Shown here: piece after piece, positions 38,576 to 48,544 of the stretch
How the letters are laid out: each line of letters starts with the position of its first letter
Numbering within the stretch: position 1 is the stretch's first letter
From: Roseicella aerolata
GTDB lineage: Bacteria > Pseudomonadota > Alphaproteobacteria > Acetobacterales > Acetobacteraceae
NCBI RefSeq assembly: GCF_020523605.1
Contig: NZ_JAJAQI010000004.1
Span: forward strand, 62,001 to 126,000
Reading direction: 5' to 3'
Length of the DNA stretch: 64,000 nt
Notes under the pieces: model-generated
The model's input: only the letters and a program-made list of their open reading frames with translations
Databases searched by the model: none
What the model was told of the DNA's origin: nothing
Position numbers and translations under genes: made by a program

Positions 38576-39703
38576 ATGAAGTTCACGGTGGAACGGGCGA
38601 TCCTGCTCAAGGCGCTGGCCCATGTGCAGAGCGTGGTGGAGCGCCGCAACACCATCCCCATCCTGGCCAATGTCCTGATCGCCGTGCAGGACGGCACGCT
38701 GAAGCTGACCGCGACCGATATGGAGATCGCGGTGGTGGAGGAGGTGCCGGGCGTCCAGGTGACCCGCCCCGGGCGCACCACCGCGCCGGCCGCGACTCTC
38801 TACGAGATCGTCCGGAAGCTGCCCGAGGGCGCCAAGGTCGAGCTGGACCATGCCGGCGGCGATGCCTCGCTCAAGCTGCGGGCCGGCCGCTTCAATACCG
38901 ACCTCGCCGTGCTGCCGGTGGAGGATTTCCCTTCCATGACCGAGGGCAAGCTGCCGCACGGCTTCTCCCTGCCCGCCGGGCAGCTGCGGGAGCTGGTGGA
39001 CCGCACGCGCTTTGCCATCAGCACGGAGGAGACGCGCTACTACCTCAACGGCATCTTCCTGCACGCGACCGAGAGCGACGGCACCCGGGTGCTGCGCGCC
39101 GTGGCGACGGACGGCCATCGCCTCGCCCGGGTGGAGGAGCCGCTGCCGGAGGGCGCCGGCAACATGCCGGGCGTCATCATCCCGCGGAAGACGGTGAACG
39201 AGCTGCGCAAGCTCGCCGAGGAGACGCAGGAGGAGATCGCCATCCGCCTCTCCGACACCAAGATCCGATTCGACATCGGCACCGTGCAGCTCACCAGCAA
39301 GCTGATCGACGGCACCTTCCCGGAATACGAGCGCGTCATTCCGCGCGGCAACGACAAGATCCTGCGGGTGACGAAGAAGGAGTTCGCCGAGGCGGTGGGC
39401 CGCGTCGCCGCCATCAGCTCCGAGCGCTCGCGCCCCGTGAAGCTCTCCATCGACCGCAACCACCTGCTGCTTTCCGCCACCTCCGCCGAGCAGGGCCAGG
39501 CGCAGGAGGAGCTGGACGCCGATGTCGTGAAGTACGAGAGCTCGCCGCTCGAGATCGGCTTCCAGGCGCGCTACCTCAACGACATCACCGACCAGATCGC
39601 CGATCAGGTGGAGTTCTGCTTCGCCGATGGCTCGGCACCGACGGTGGTGAGGGATGCGGCGAAGCCCGAGGCGCTCTACGTCCTGATGCCGATGCGGGTC
39701 TGA
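38576..39703 (+). CDS. dnaN: DNA polymerase III beta subunit (sliding clamp)
   Basis: A 375-residue clamp with the three clamp repeats. It starts MKFTVERAILLKALAHVQSV. LANVLIAVQDGTLKLTATDM, RTRFAISTEETRYYLNGIFL and the C-terminal ALYVLMPMRV are typical. It encircles DNA and tethers the polymerase. recF does not follow: the next gene is an M24 peptidase, so the usual dnaA-dnaN-recF-gyrB string is interrupted. Confidence 0.97.
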   Translation: MKFTVERAILLKALAHVQSVVERRNTIPILANVLIAVQDGTLKLTATDMEIAVVEEVPGVQVTRPGRTTAPAATLYEIVRKLPEGAKVELDHAGGDASLKLRAGRFNTDLAVLPVEDFPSMTEGKLPHGFSLPAGQLRELVDRTRFAISTEETRYYLNGIFLHATESDGTRVLRAVATDGHRLARVEEPLPEGAGNMPGVIIPRKTVNELRKLAEETQEEIAIRLSDTKIRFDIGTVQLTSKLIDGTFPEYERVIPRGNDKILRVTKKEFAEAVGRVAAISSERSRPVKLSIDRNHLLLSATSAEQGQAQEELDADVVKYESSPLEIGFQARYLNDITDQIADQVEFCFADGSAPTVVRDAAKPEALYVLMPMRV

Positions 39704-39913
39704 CCGCCCCGGTCATCGGGCGCGCCTTCCGCCGATGCAACTGCGCTGGGGACGACGGCGGCTCCCGGCCACGGACCGGAGGGCTGCCGCCACCCGGGCC
39801 ATCCAGACGGCGCCCTGCCCTGTCAGGGCAGGCGCCCGTTGCGTGTCGCATGACGCCACAGCCGCGCCGGCCCGGCATTACCCCTTGGGGCATGTCCCAA
39901 GGGAGGAACGGCG

Positions 39914-41095
39914 ATGCAGGCTCAGCCACAGGCAATCCCCTTCGATGCCGCGCTGCTTGACCGACTGATGGACGAGGCCGGCATGGAGGTGCTGCTCGCC
40001 ACCTCCAAGCCCGCGGTGCAATACCTGCTCGGCGGCTATCGCTTCCACTTCTTCGAACATGCCGATGCCATCGGCCAGAGCCGCTACCTCCCTGTCCTGG
40101 CCTATGTCCGGGGCCAGCCGGACCGCGCCGGCTATGTCGGCCACCGGATGGAGAAGGCCCAGCAATCGGTGGAGCCGCTCTGGGTGCCGGAGGTGCGGAA
40201 CCTCTCCGGCACCTCCATCGATGCGATGCGGCATGCAGTGGACTATCTCCGCTCTCTCGGCATCGCCTCGCCCCGCATCGGCATCGAGCGCGCCTTCCTG
40301 CCGGCCGATGCGCTGGAGGTGCTGCGCGAGGCCTTCCCGAACAGCACCCTGCCGGATGCCCTGCCGGTGCTGGAGCGGCTGCGGGCGGTGAAGACCGAGG
40401 CGGAGATCGACAAGCTCCGCCTCGCCTCCGACCGGGTCATCGAATCCATGCTGGCCGTCATGGCCGGGCACGGCCCCGGCACGACGAAGCGCGAGCTGGT
40501 CGAGGCGCTGCGGCGGGAGGAGGCGGCGCGGGGCCTCGGCTTCGACTATTGCCTGATCACCGCCGGTACCAGCCTGAACCGCGCCCCCTCCGACCAGCGC
40601 TGGGAAGCGGGGGATATCCTCTCCCTCGACAGCGGCGGGCATTACCAGGGCTATATCGGCGATGTCTGCCGGATGGGCATCCTGGGCGAGCCGGATGCCG
40701 AGCTGCGGGACCTGCTGGCCGAGGTGGATGCCGTGCAGCAGGCGGCCTTCCGGGCCGTGCGCGCCGGCGCCCCGGGCGGCGCGGTCTATGACGCCGCCGG
40801 CGCTGCGCTGCGCGATGCACCGAACCGCGGGCATATGGAGTTCCTCGCCCATGGCATGGGGCTGGTCAGCCATGAGGTGCCGCACCTGACCGCGACGGGC
40901 CCGATCCCCTACGCCGCCGAGGATGCCGAGCGCCCGTTGCAGGCCAATATGGTGCTGTCCATCGAGACGACGCTGCAGCACCCCCGCCGCGGCTTCATCA
41001 AGCTGGAGGATACGGTGGTGGTCCGGCCGCAGGGCCACGAGATCCTGGGCGATGCCGGCCGTGGCTGGAACCGCGGCGGCACCGCCCTCCGCTAG
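39914..41095 (+). CDS. M24-family peptidase (Xaa-Pro aminopeptidase-like)
   Basis: A 393-residue creatinase/prolidase-fold protein. Metal ligands can be read in order: Asp in ILSLDSGGHYQGYIGD, the second Asp at the end of that motif, His in LAHGMGLVSHEVPH, Glu in VLSIETTLQHP and Glu in FIKLEDTVVV. The N-terminal creatinase-type domain is present. It may cleave X-Pro dipeptides or a creatine-like amide; the substrate is not determined by the motifs. GGGAGGAA lies in front of the ATG. Confidence 0.88.
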   Translation: MQAQPQAIPFDAALLDRLMDEAGMEVLLATSKPAVQYLLGGYRFHFFEHADAIGQSRYLPVLAYVRGQPDRAGYVGHRMEKAQQSVEPLWVPEVRNLSGTSIDAMRHAVDYLRSLGIASPRIGIERAFLPADALEVLREAFPNSTLPDALPVLERLRAVKTEAEIDKLRLASDRVIESMLAVMAGHGPGTTKRELVEALRREEAARGLGFDYCLITAGTSLNRAPSDQRWEAGDILSLDSGGHYQGYIGDVCRMGILGEPDAELRDLLAEVDAVQQAAFRAVRAGAPGGAVYDAAGAALRDAPNRGHMEFLAHGMGLVSHEVPHLTATGPIPYAAEDAERPLQANMVLSIETTLQHPRRGFIKLEDTVVVRPQGHEILGDAGRGWNRGGTALR

Positions 41096-41290
41096 GGCCG
41101 CGCCCACTACCGGCCCGTGATGAGGCGGCGGAGGGGCGATGCAGGTGCCAACCCGCCGCAGGGCGCGGCGCATCGGGGGCGATGGCGCCCGACCTTCACG
41201 CCGGCCCGCGACCTGCGCCAGGCCATCGCGGTGTCCGGAGAGGCCGGCTGCGCGCCCCCCATATGGGCTCCCTCCTTTGCGGAGGTGCTC
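41096..41290. other. Non-coding gap before the R1 tandem
   Basis: 195 bp after the M24 peptidase without a supported gene. It is GC-rich with no evident hairpin of note, and it leads directly into the tandem R1 copies. Confidence 0.35.
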
Positions 41291-41496
41291 CGCAACGGAT
41301 TGCGCCCGATCCTGAACGGCCATCCGCTGCGGGGCGTTGCGGATGAATGGTTGCGCGGTCCGGGGCGTCCACGCCCCTCCGCGATCCGCCCTGCAGCGGG
41401 TTGCGTTCAGGAATGAATGCCAATCTGCTGCAGGTTCTCGTTCTTCGGGCAGATACACGCGCCCGGTCGTTCACGGCCTCCCGCGATCTGCTCTAG
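41291..41496 (+). repeat. R1 repeat, two tandem copies (b1, b2)
   Basis: Copy b1 (41291-41390) has GCAACGGATTGCG..CATCCGCTGCG, then GGGGCGTCCACGCCCC and CGCGATCCGC. Copy b2 (41391-41496) has CTGCAGCGG..TCTGCTGCAG around GCGTTCA/TGAATGC, then GGCAGAT..ATCTGCT and a final CTCTAG. Order and spacing match copy a at 30971. They lie upstream of the molybdoenzyme gene, whose ATG is 34 bp further. Confidence 0.75.
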
Positions 41497-41529
41497 GCTC
41501 CGCGCGACGCGGCGAGGGGAGGCGATGGC

Positions 41530-43833
41530 ATGACGGGTCCGGACGGCAGGGCGGAATTCCGCCCGCACAGCGCGCATTGGGGCGTGTTCGAGGCGGCCTG
41601 GCGGGACGGGGAACTGGTGGTGCGCCCGCATCCGGGTGACCCGGACCCGAACCGCATCCTGCAGAATTTCCCGCGCGCCCTGCGGCATGAGGCGCGCATC
41701 GCCCGCCCCATGATCCGCCGCGGCTGGCTGGAGCAGGGGCCGGGCGCCGACCCACGGCGTGGTCGGGACGAGTATCTGCCGGTCTCCTGGGACCGCGCCC
41801 TCGATCTGGTGGCAGGGGAACTGCGCCGCGTCGGGGCGGAGCGGATCTTCGGCGGCTCCTATGGCTGGTCCTCGGCCGGGCGCTTCCACCATGCCCAGAG
41901 CCAGGTGCACCGCTTCCTGAACACCGCGCTCGGCGGTTATGTGCGCAGCGTCAACAGCTACTCCGCCGGTGCCTCCGGCGTGCTGCTGCCGCATGTGCTG
42001 GGGCCGATGGAGGATATCAGCCGCCGGAACGTGACCTGGGACGCGGTGGCGCAGCATTCGGACCTGGTGCTGGCCTTCGGCGGCCTGGCGCTGAAGAACA
42101 GCATGGTGGCGGGCGGCGGCATCTCCCGCCATGTCGAGCGCGACTCGATGCGCGCGGCAGCGGAGCGTGGCTGCGAATTCATCCTGGTCGGTCCCCTGCG
42201 GGACGACTGCCCGGAGGAGGCGCGGGCGGAATGGCTGCCCATCACGCCGAATACCGACACCGCGCTGATGCTGGCGCTGATGCATACGCTGGCAGCGGCG
42301 GGAAAACACGATCGCGCCTTCCTCGACCGCTACACCACCGGCTGGCCGGTCTTCGAGGACTACCTGACGGGCCGCAGCGACGGCCAGCCGAAGGACGCCG
42401 CCTGGGCGGCCCCCATCACCGGCATTCCGGTGGAGCGGATCACTGCCCTGGCCCACCGGCTGGTCGGCAGGCGCGTGCTGGTGACCGTCGCGCATTCCCT
42501 GCAGCGGGCCGAGCATGGCGAGCAGCCGGTCTGGGCCGGCATCGTCCTCGCCGCCATGCTGGGGCAGATCGGCCTGCCGGGCGGCGGCTACCACTATGCG
42601 CTCGGCGCGCTCGGGCATACCGGGCGGCGGACCAACCTGGTCTCGACCGCCGCGCTGTCGCAGGGGCGCAACCGGGTCGGCGCCTTCATCCCCGTCGCGC
42701 GCATCGCCGACATGCTGCAGCATCCCGGCGAGGCCTATGAGTACAACGGCCAGCGCCTGACCTACCCGGAGATCGGCCTGGTCTACTGGGCCGGCGGCAA
42801 TCCCTTCCACCACCACCAGGACCTGAACCGGCTGCGCGAGGCCTTCCGGCGCGTCGAGACGCTGGTGGTGCACGAACCGGCCTGGACCGCGACGGCGCGC
42901 CATGCCGATATCGTGCTGCCGGTGACGATGACGCTGGAGCGGGAGGATATCGGCAGCAGCCAGACCGACCCGTTGATGGTCGCCATGCACAAGCTGGCCG
43001 AGCCCTATGGCGAGGCGCGCGACGACTACGCCATCTTCGCCGCGCTGGCGGCGCGGCTGGGCCGGGAGGAGGCCTTCACCGAAGGCCGCAGCGCGCGGGA
43101 CTGGCTGCGCCACCTCTATGACCGTACGGCCGCGGATATGCGTGCCAAGGGCTTTGAGGCGCCGGAATTCGAAGTCTTCTGGAAGGCGGGATACCTGACC
43201 CTGCCGGAAGGCCCGGATGATGGCGGCCTGCTGCGTGCCTTCCGCGAGGACCCGGAGGGCGTGCCCCTGCCGACGCCGAGCGGCAGGATCGAGGTCTTCT
43301 CCGCGACCATCGCCGGCTTCGGCTATGCCGATTGCCCCGGCCATCCCGCCTGGCTGGCGCCGAGCGACGTGCCGGAGGCGGCCGCGCCGCTGCATCTGGT
43401 GGCGAACCAGCCGGCGACGCGGCTGCACAGCCAGCTCGATTTCGGCGGCCACAGCCAGGAGATGAAGCGGCGGGGGCGGGAGGTTGCGCGGCTCCACCCC
43501 GCGGATGCCGCGGCGCGCGGCATCGCGGATGGCGACATCGTGCGGCTGTTCAATGCGCGCGGCGCCTGCCTCGCCGCGGCTGAGCTCTCCGAGGAGGTGA
43601 TGCCCGGCGTGGTCAACCTGCCGACCGGCGCCTGGTACGATCCGGAGGACCCGGCGGAGGACCGGCCGCTCTGTGTGCACGGCAACCCGAATGTGCTGAC
43701 GCGCGATATCGGCACCTCGCGCCTGGCGCAGGGCTGCACGGGGCAGCTCACGACGGTGGAGGTGGAGCGCTTCACCGGCAACCTGCCGCCGATCAGGGCC
43801 TTCACCCCGCCCGGGGCGGTGGCGGCGGAGTAG
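41530..43833 (+). CDS. BisC/TorA-like molybdopterin oxidoreductase
   Basis: A 767-residue DMSO-reductase-family enzyme binding bis-MGD molybdenum. The segment GGSYGWSSAGRFHHAQ aligns with the biotin sulfoxide/DMSO reductase motif, giving S115 as the likely Mo ligand. VYWAGGNPFHHHQDLNRL and HADIVLPVTMTLEREDIG are cofactor-binding signatures, and the C-terminal domain has GVVNLPTGAWYDP. There is no N-terminal iron-sulfur cysteine motif and no Tat signal, so it is probably cytoplasmic like BisC. It would reduce an S- or N-oxide such as biotin or methionine sulfoxide (inference). Confidence 0.9.
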   Translation: MTGPDGRAEFRPHSAHWGVFEAAWRDGELVVRPHPGDPDPNRILQNFPRALRHEARIARPMIRRGWLEQGPGADPRRGRDEYLPVSWDRALDLVAGELRRVGAERIFGGSYGWSSAGRFHHAQSQVHRFLNTALGGYVRSVNSYSAGASGVLLPHVLGPMEDISRRNVTWDAVAQHSDLVLAFGGLALKNSMVAGGGISRHVERDSMRAAAERGCEFILVGPLRDDCPEEARAEWLPITPNTDTALMLALMHTLAAAGKHDRAFLDRYTTGWPVFEDYLTGRSDGQPKDAAWAAPITGIPVERITALAHRLVGRRVLVTVAHSLQRAEHGEQPVWAGIVLAAMLGQIGLPGGGYHYALGALGHTGRRTNLVSTAALSQGRNRVGAFIPVARIADMLQHPGEAYEYNGQRLTYPEIGLVYWAGGNPFHHHQDLNRLREAFRRVETLVVHEPAWTATARHADIVLPVTMTLEREDIGSSQTDPLMVAMHKLAEPYGEARDDYAIFAALAARLGREEAFTEGRSARDWLRHLYDRTAADMRAKGFEAPEFEVFWKAGYLTLPEGPDDGGLLRAFREDPEGVPLPTPSGRIEVFSATIAGFGYADCPGHPAWLAPSDVPEAAAPLHLVANQPATRLHSQLDFGGHSQEMKRRGREVARLHPADAAARGIADGDIVRLFNARGACLAAAELSEEVMPGVVNLPTGAWYDPEDPAEDRPLCVHGNPNVLTRDIGTSRLAQGCTGQLTTVEVERFTGNLPPIRAFTPPGAVAAE

Positions 43834-44030
43834 CGCGGCGGCAGCGCGGGGCAGGCGGCGGGGCACGCTCCGATCGCCGCCACCACGGACTGGGGGCGCC
43901 CGCCGCCGGGTCTTTTTCCGTCACGGCCGGGCCCCAGCCCGGCCCGCTCCGCCCGAGGCGCGAGGCATGCCGGAAGCGCTGCCCGGGCAGAGTGGCCCAC
44001 CCATGGTCCCGGCGGTCATGCGCCCTTCCG

Positions 44031-44906
44031 CTACTTCGGGCTCCGCCTGCGGAAATCCGCCGCCATCTCCTCCAGCGTCACGAAACGCACGCCCGGATGC
44101 TTCAGCATATGGGCGATCAGCCGCTCCAGCATCAGCAGCACCTGCGGCCGGCCGGAGACGTCGGGGTGAATGGTCATCGGCACCACGGCATAGTCGTACT
44201 CGCGGTAGATGAAATCGAAATGGTCGCGCCAGATCTGCTCGAGCTGGTGCGGCGAGACATAGCCGTGGCTGTTCGGGAATTTCTTGATGAACATCATCGG
44301 CGGCAGGTCATCGAGGTACCAGGAGGCCGGGATCTCGACGAGTTCCGTCACCTTGCCCTTGCTGAAGGGCTTCATCCAGCTCTCGGCCGGCTTGGAGTAG
44401 TCGATCGGCGTCCAGGCATCGCCGGTGCGGACGTAGTAGGGCAGGCAGTCATGGTGCATCAGGCTGTGGTCATAGGCGATGCCGCGCTCGACCAGGATCT
44501 CGATGCTGGTCGCGCTCACCTCCCACCACGGCGCCACATAGCCCACCGGCCGACGACCCCAGTGCTTCTCGATCAGGCCGATGCACCGGTCGAAGATCGC
44601 TTCCTCCTGCGCGCGGCTCAGCGCCAGCGGGTTCTCATGGCTGTAGCCGTGCAGGCCGATCTCATGCCCGGCCTTGGCCACCAGGTCGGTCTGCTCGGGG
44701 AAGCTCTCGATGGTGTGGCCGGGGATGAACCAGGACTGCTTCAGCCCGAAGCGCTCGAACAGCCGCAGGATTCGCGGCATCCCGACCTCGGCCGCGAAGA
44801 CGCCGCGGCTGATGTCGCCCGGGCTGTCCTCCCCCATGTAGCTGCCGAGCCAGCCGGCCACGGCGTCGCAATGGATGCTGAAGGCGCAGAGGATCTCTTT
44901 CGGCAT
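44031..44906 (-). CDS. Polysaccharide deacetylase-family (NodB fold) protein
   Basis: A 291-residue carbohydrate-esterase-4-like hydrolase. The first motif carries the metal-binding Asp in [13 protein letters not shown] and the second is [27 protein letters not shown] and [14 protein letters not shown] are later fold motifs. Cytosolic members of this type (PuuE-like) hydrolyse small amides rather than polysaccharides. It starts 1 bp after the stop of a cysteine-hydrolase gene, so the two probably act on the same nitrogenous substrate (inference). No signal peptide is seen. Confidence 0.85.
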   Translation of the reverse strand: MPKEILCAFSIHCDAVAGWLGSYMGEDSPGDISRGVFAAEVGMPRILRLFERFGLKQSWFIPGHTIESFPEQTDLVAKAGHEIGLHGYSHENPLALSRAQEEAIFDRCIGLIEKHWGRRPVGYVAPWWEVSATSIEILVERGIAYDHSLMHHDCLPYYVRTGDAWTPIDYSKPAESWMKPFSKGKVTELVEIPASWYLDDLPPMMFIKKFPNSHGYVSPHQLEQIWRDHFDFIYREYDYAVVPMTIHPDVSGRPQVLLMLERLIAHMLKHPGVRFVTLEEMAADFRRRSPK

Positions 44907-44907
44907 G

Positions 44908-45546
44908 TCACCCCTCCCGGTCGTTCGCCCGCCGCCAGCGCTCGATCCCGGCGATGGCGGCGGCGCCGTCGATCACATCGGCATAGCGGCGCTCGACATC
45001 CCTGAGGTTCTGCGCGTGCGCCGCCTGGTCGTGGTCGCCGACGCAATCCTGCGGCACCATGACGCGGAACCCAAGGGAGAAGGCGTCGATCACGCTGGCC
45101 CGGACGCAGCCGGAGGTGATGCAGCCGGTCACGATCACCGTATCCACCCGCTCCTTGGTCAGGATCGCGGCCGCCGGCGTGGCGAAGAAGATGGAAGGGG
45201 CGGATTTCATCAGCACCACATCCGGACCTGCCGCGGCGATGCGCGGGTCGAGTTCGGTCGCGGGCGTGTCCTTCAGCAGGTCGAAGACCGGCGCCACCTT
45301 CCAGTGCGGCGCGGCGCGCGGGCTGTCATAGCCGTTGACACAGGCGATCACCGGCAGGCCGGCGCGCTTCGCGGCCTCGATGAGCGGCAGGGTGTTGCGG
45401 ACGGCGGCATCCACCATCGGCGCGCCGCCCATGGGGAAGCCGGCCTCGGTGAAGCCGCGCTGGAAATCCACCACGACGAGGCCGGGCTTCGCTCCGAAGC
45501 CCAGGGGGCGGCTGCCATAGCCGCGTTCGGCATAGATGTCGGACAT
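44908..45546 (-). CDS. Isochorismatase-like cysteine hydrolase (N-carbamoylsarcosine amidase type)
   Basis: A 212-residue cysteine hydrolase. The catalytic triad can be read as D27 in [11 protein letters not shown]114 in [11 protein letters not shown] and C147 in [11 protein letters not shown]. The N-terminal extension ([15 protein letters not shown]) is typical of the N-carbamoylsarcosine amidase branch. It would release ammonia and CO2 from a carbamoyl compound. It forms an operon with the deacetylase-family gene. Its upstream gap contains R1 copies. Confidence 0.88.
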   Translation of the reverse strand: MSDIYAERGYGSRPLGFGAKPGLVVVDFQRGFTEAGFPMGGAPMVDAAVRNTLPLIEAAKRAGLPVIACVNGYDSPRAAPHWKVAPVFDLLKDTPATELDPRIAAAGPDVVLMKSAPSIFFATPAAAILTKERVDTVIVTGCITSGCVRASVIDAFSLGFRVMVPQDCVGDHDQAAHAQNLRDVERRYADVIDGAAAIAGIERWRRANDREG

Positions 45547-45774
45547 GACGCCTCCGGTCTGGTCGGCCCGGGATTGAGCAAGGCTCGTGCCTTTCCCAGG
45601 CCGGCAGACATGCCGATGCATGCCATGGCTCCGGTCGTCGGTATGCCACGGTGCCGCCCGAGCGGCGCGCATGGCACATGGCATTCCGGGCTTGCCCCGG
45701 GACATCTCCGGGCCCGGGAGACGCGCCGTGCCTGCCGGATGCGCCTGAGCATCCTCACGCCGGCTGTGCAGCCT

Positions 45775-45990
45775 GAGGATGGTCCAGGCCATTGCTCAGA
45801 GGGAGCAGGGTCACGCCTCCGGGCGCTTCCACTCCGCGGTGATCCGCTCCGGAGGGACCTCCGTGGCTGCCGCAACGCCGCGGGGCCGGCTTCGCGGCAT
45901 GACTCCGTACGCGATCCGCTGTAGGTCATTGACTGTAAAGCAGATTCAGGCTTCTGGGCATTGACGCCATTCCGCGATCTGCTCTAGCGC
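45775..45990 (+). repeat. R1 repeat, two copies (c1 partial, c2)
   Basis: Copy c1 (about 45775-45858) retains the second hairpin: GAGCAGGGTCACGCCTCCGG then GTGATCCGCTCCGGAG. Copy c2 (about 45905-45990) has GCGATCCGCTGTAG, AAGCAGATTCAGGCTTC, TGGGCATTGACGCCA and CGCGATCTGCTCTAG. The terminal CTA is the complement of the TAG stop of the DUF2171 gene. The 437-bp gap 45547-45983 otherwise contains no supported gene. Confidence 0.7.
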
Positions 45991-46268
45991 GTCATGCCGC
46001 CCAGCTTGTGGGAGGGCTCCGAACCGCCCGTGATCGTCGCCTGCGCCTTCGCCCGGTCCGCCGGCATGGAGAGCGTCACCCTGTTGCCCTCGACTGCGGC
46101 GATGCTGCTGACCGGGATATAGTGGTGGTGCTGGCCGCTGCCGTCCGGGTCGTCGGCCTTGGTCAGCTTGATCCGGTCGTCCTCCAGCTTGTCCACCGTG
46201 CCGACATGCCGGCCGTCGCTGCCGACGACCTCCATATGCTCCTTCACCTGCCCTGCATGGCCGCTCAT
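45984..46268 (-). CDS. DUF2171 domain protein
   Basis: A 94-residue hydrophilic PRC-barrel-like protein: EHMEVVGSDGRHVGTVDKLE, then DRIKLTKADDPDG and HHYIPVSSIAAVEGNRVTLS. This pattern defines DUF2171. Function is unknown; relatives are often stress-induced. Its stop codon TAG lies in the terminal CTAG of R1 copy c2, so the repeat supplies the end of the gene. Confidence 0.88.
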   Translation of the reverse strand: MSGHAGQVKEHMEVVGSDGRHVGTVDKLEDDRIKLTKADDPDGSGQHHHYIPVSSIAAVEGNRVTLSMPADRAKAQATITGGSEPSHKLGGMTR

Positions 46269-46337
46269 GGCGTATTTCCTCCGTGGCTGGTCCCGGACAG
46301 AACGGCCGTGGCGGCGAAGGGATGCAGGGCCGCCCGC

Positions 46338-47579
46338 TCAGCCGGCCTCCGCGCCCATCAGCGCCAGCCCTTCGGCGACCGAGACGAACTCGCCGCCGCC
46401 CGCGATGCGCCCGGGGGCGAAGCGCTGCTCGAACAGCCGCCGCACCGCTGGCACCAGGGAGGTGCCGCCGGTGAGGAAGACCCGATCCACCTGGCCCGGC
46501 GCCAGCCCGGCATCCGCCAGCGCCGCATCCACCGCCGCGCCCATGCGGGCGAGGTCGGGGGCGATCCACCTCTCGAACTCGGTGCGGGTGATCTCGGCCT
46601 GGACCGTGAATTCCTCATGCCGGAAGTCCAGCACCGCGCTTTCGGCCCGCGACAGCGCCGCCTTTACGCCGGAGACGGCGCGATACAGCGCATAGCCCGC
46701 CTCCTCCTCCACCAGCATGACCAGATGGCGCAGCCGCTCCGGGTGCTCGGCGGTGCGCGCCACCTCGGCGATGTCGGCCATCACCTTCGGCGCCCGCATG
46801 AGGGAGAGCTGGTGCCAGCGCGCGAAGGAGAGATACCAGCCGACCGGGATCGGCATGGGCTTGCCCCAGACCAGGTAGCTGTCCCCCTTGCCGAGGCGCG
46901 GCGAGACCACCTGGTCGATGATCCGATAGTCCAGCGCATCGCCGGCGATCCCGAGGCCGGCATGGCCGAGCGGGATGACCCGCCGCGGCGGTCCCGGCTC
47001 GAAGCGCAGCACGGAGAAATCGCTGGTGCCGCCGCCCAGGTCGCCGACCAGCACGGTCGCTGGCCGGTCCAGCCCGGCGGCGAAGCGGTGGCCGGCCGCC
47101 GCCGGTTCCAGCGCCACCGTCACCTCCGGCAGGCCGGCCGCGGCGAAGGCGGCGCGCAGCCGCTCCTCGCCATGGGCATCCTCCGCCGTCTCGCCGGCGA
47201 AGCGCACGGGCCGGCCGACCACGATGCGCGTGCCGGCCAGCGCCTCGGCGAAGGGCCCCAGCAACTCCCGCAGGAAGGCCGCCACCAGCGCTTCCAGCGT
47301 CCAGCTGCGGCCATGGATGCGTGTCTCGCGGAAGCTGCGCTGCGCCAGGTAGCTCTTCATTGACATGATAAGCCGGCTGGCCAGCGGGTCCTCCAGATAG
47401 GCCTCGATCGCCGCCGGCCCGGCGGCCTGACGCGTCGCGCCCTTCTCCAGCCAGAGGCAGAGGACGGAGCGGAACACCGCCCCCGCCGCATGGTCGAGCG
47501 TGATCACGCCGCCATCGGGGCGGAGCGCGGCGACCACGCTGTTGGTGGTGCCGAAATCGATACCGATGGCAGGGCGCAT
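46338..47579 (-). CDS. Hsp70-like (YegD-type) ATPase
   Basis: A 413-residue protein with only the actin-like ATPase domain of Hsp70. It shows IGIDFGTTNSVVAAL at the N-terminus, VGDLGGGTSDFSVLRF in the middle and VDRVFLTGGTSLVPAVRR near the end. The substrate-binding domain of DnaK is absent, as in YegD proteins. No co-chaperone gene is adjacent. Its role is unknown, presumably chaperone-like. Confidence 0.88.
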   Translation of the reverse strand: MRPAIGIDFGTTNSVVAALRPDGGVITLDHAAGAVFRSVLCLWLEKGATRQAAGPAAIEAYLEDPLASRLIMSMKSYLAQRSFRETRIHGRSWTLEALVAAFLRELLGPFAEALAGTRIVVGRPVRFAGETAEDAHGEERLRAAFAAAGLPEVTVALEPAAAGHRFAAGLDRPATVLVGDLGGGTSDFSVLRFEPGPPRRVIPLGHAGLGIAGDALDYRIIDQVVSPRLGKGDSYLVWGKPMPIPVGWYLSFARWHQLSLMRAPKVMADIAEVARTAEHPERLRHLVMLVEEEAGYALYRAVSGVKAALSRAESAVLDFRHEEFTVQAEITRTEFERWIAPDLARMGAAVDAALADAGLAPGQVDRVFLTGGTSLVPAVRRLFEQRFAPGRIAGGGEFVSVAEGLALMGAEAG

Positions 47580-47641
47580 GAGGACCGCAGGACAGGGGAG
47601 GGGGCGCGCTTGGAGCAGGCCCGGCGCCCCCTGTCCAGCGC

Positions 47642-48208
47642 TCAGGCCGGCGCCAGCCCCAGCCGCCGTGCCGCGCGGGCGACGCAGGCCTCGAAGAACT
47701 CCAGCGAGTCGAAGGGGCGGTCCCGCCCGTCCTCCGGCACCACCATCGGCTCTCCGCCACCGGCCAGCACGGCGCCCGGGATCATCAGGTTGTCCGGCAG
47801 GCCGAAGCCGCCGACCGTGAGGCCGGGCATCGGGTCCGGCTGCGCCGCGACCTGGCGCCGGCTGCGCTCGGCGAAGGGCGTGGCGCTGTTGGAATAGCCG
47901 AAGATCGGCCTGCCGCGGCCGAGGAACCAGCCGAGCTCCACCAGCGTGCCGGCATCGGCCGAGGCGCCGCGGAAGGGAGTGAGGTTGGCGATGACGAGAT
48001 CGCATTCCTCCATCATCGCCAGGTCCTTGCGGAAGATGGTCTGCCAGGCCTCCGCCTCCGGCATCGCGGCCAGGGAGGCGACATCCTCGTTCAGCGGCGG
48101 CCGGCCCAGGATGCCGTGGCGGGCGCAGATCGCCACCTTGCGGCGCGCATGGCCGGCGGCATCGGGCAGGAAGACATCGGGGCCGGCGAGATAGGCCTGC
48201 AGGGGCAT
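47642..48208 (-). CDS. Nucleoside 2-deoxyribosyltransferase
   Basis: A 188-residue protein opening AYLAGPDVFLPDAAGHARRK. The family motifs ECDLVIANLTPFRG and ADAGTLVELGW are present, E91 being the expected nucleophile. It would transfer deoxyribose between bases in nucleoside salvage, or act as a hydrolase. It lies 62 bp upstream of the Hsp70-like gene on the same strand. Confidence 0.9.
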   Translation of the reverse strand: MPLQAYLAGPDVFLPDAAGHARRKVAICARHGILGRPPLNEDVASLAAMPEAEAWQTIFRKDLAMMEECDLVIANLTPFRGASADAGTLVELGWFLGRGRPIFGYSNSATPFAERSRRQVAAQPDPMPGLTVGGFGLPDNLMIPGAVLAGGGEPMVVPEDGRDRPFDSLEFFEACVARAARRLGLAPA

Positions 48209-48544
48209 GGGCGGGATCCGCGCTTGGGGGCGGCCAGGATGGCGGCTGGAGCGGTCGGGGGAAAGCGACGGCCGGGGCCCCCTCCCTCATCGGCATGGCG
48301 GGCGGATGCGGGGCGGCCCGCGGGGGAGGAGCACGCCCCCCGCGGCAGGCTAGGGCCGGGGGCGTGCAGGCCGGGGCACGATCCTGGTGCAGGGGCGCCG
48401 CCGCCTGGCGCGCGATTGGGCCGGTGCTGGGACCGACGACCGCGCCGGCCAGGGTCGGGTTCCGGCTGTCCGGCGCCATCACGCCTGCACCGCGGCCCCG
48501 ACCACCCCATCTCTGCCGTCCATCCTGACCGGGCGCGGGACCGC
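48209..48544. other. 336-bp divergent gap without a supported gene
   Basis: It separates the deoxyribosyltransferase and flavodoxin genes and should hold both promoters. It is uniformly GC-rich, and I see no repeat copy, no clear -35/-10 pair and no convincing terminator. Confidence 0.4.
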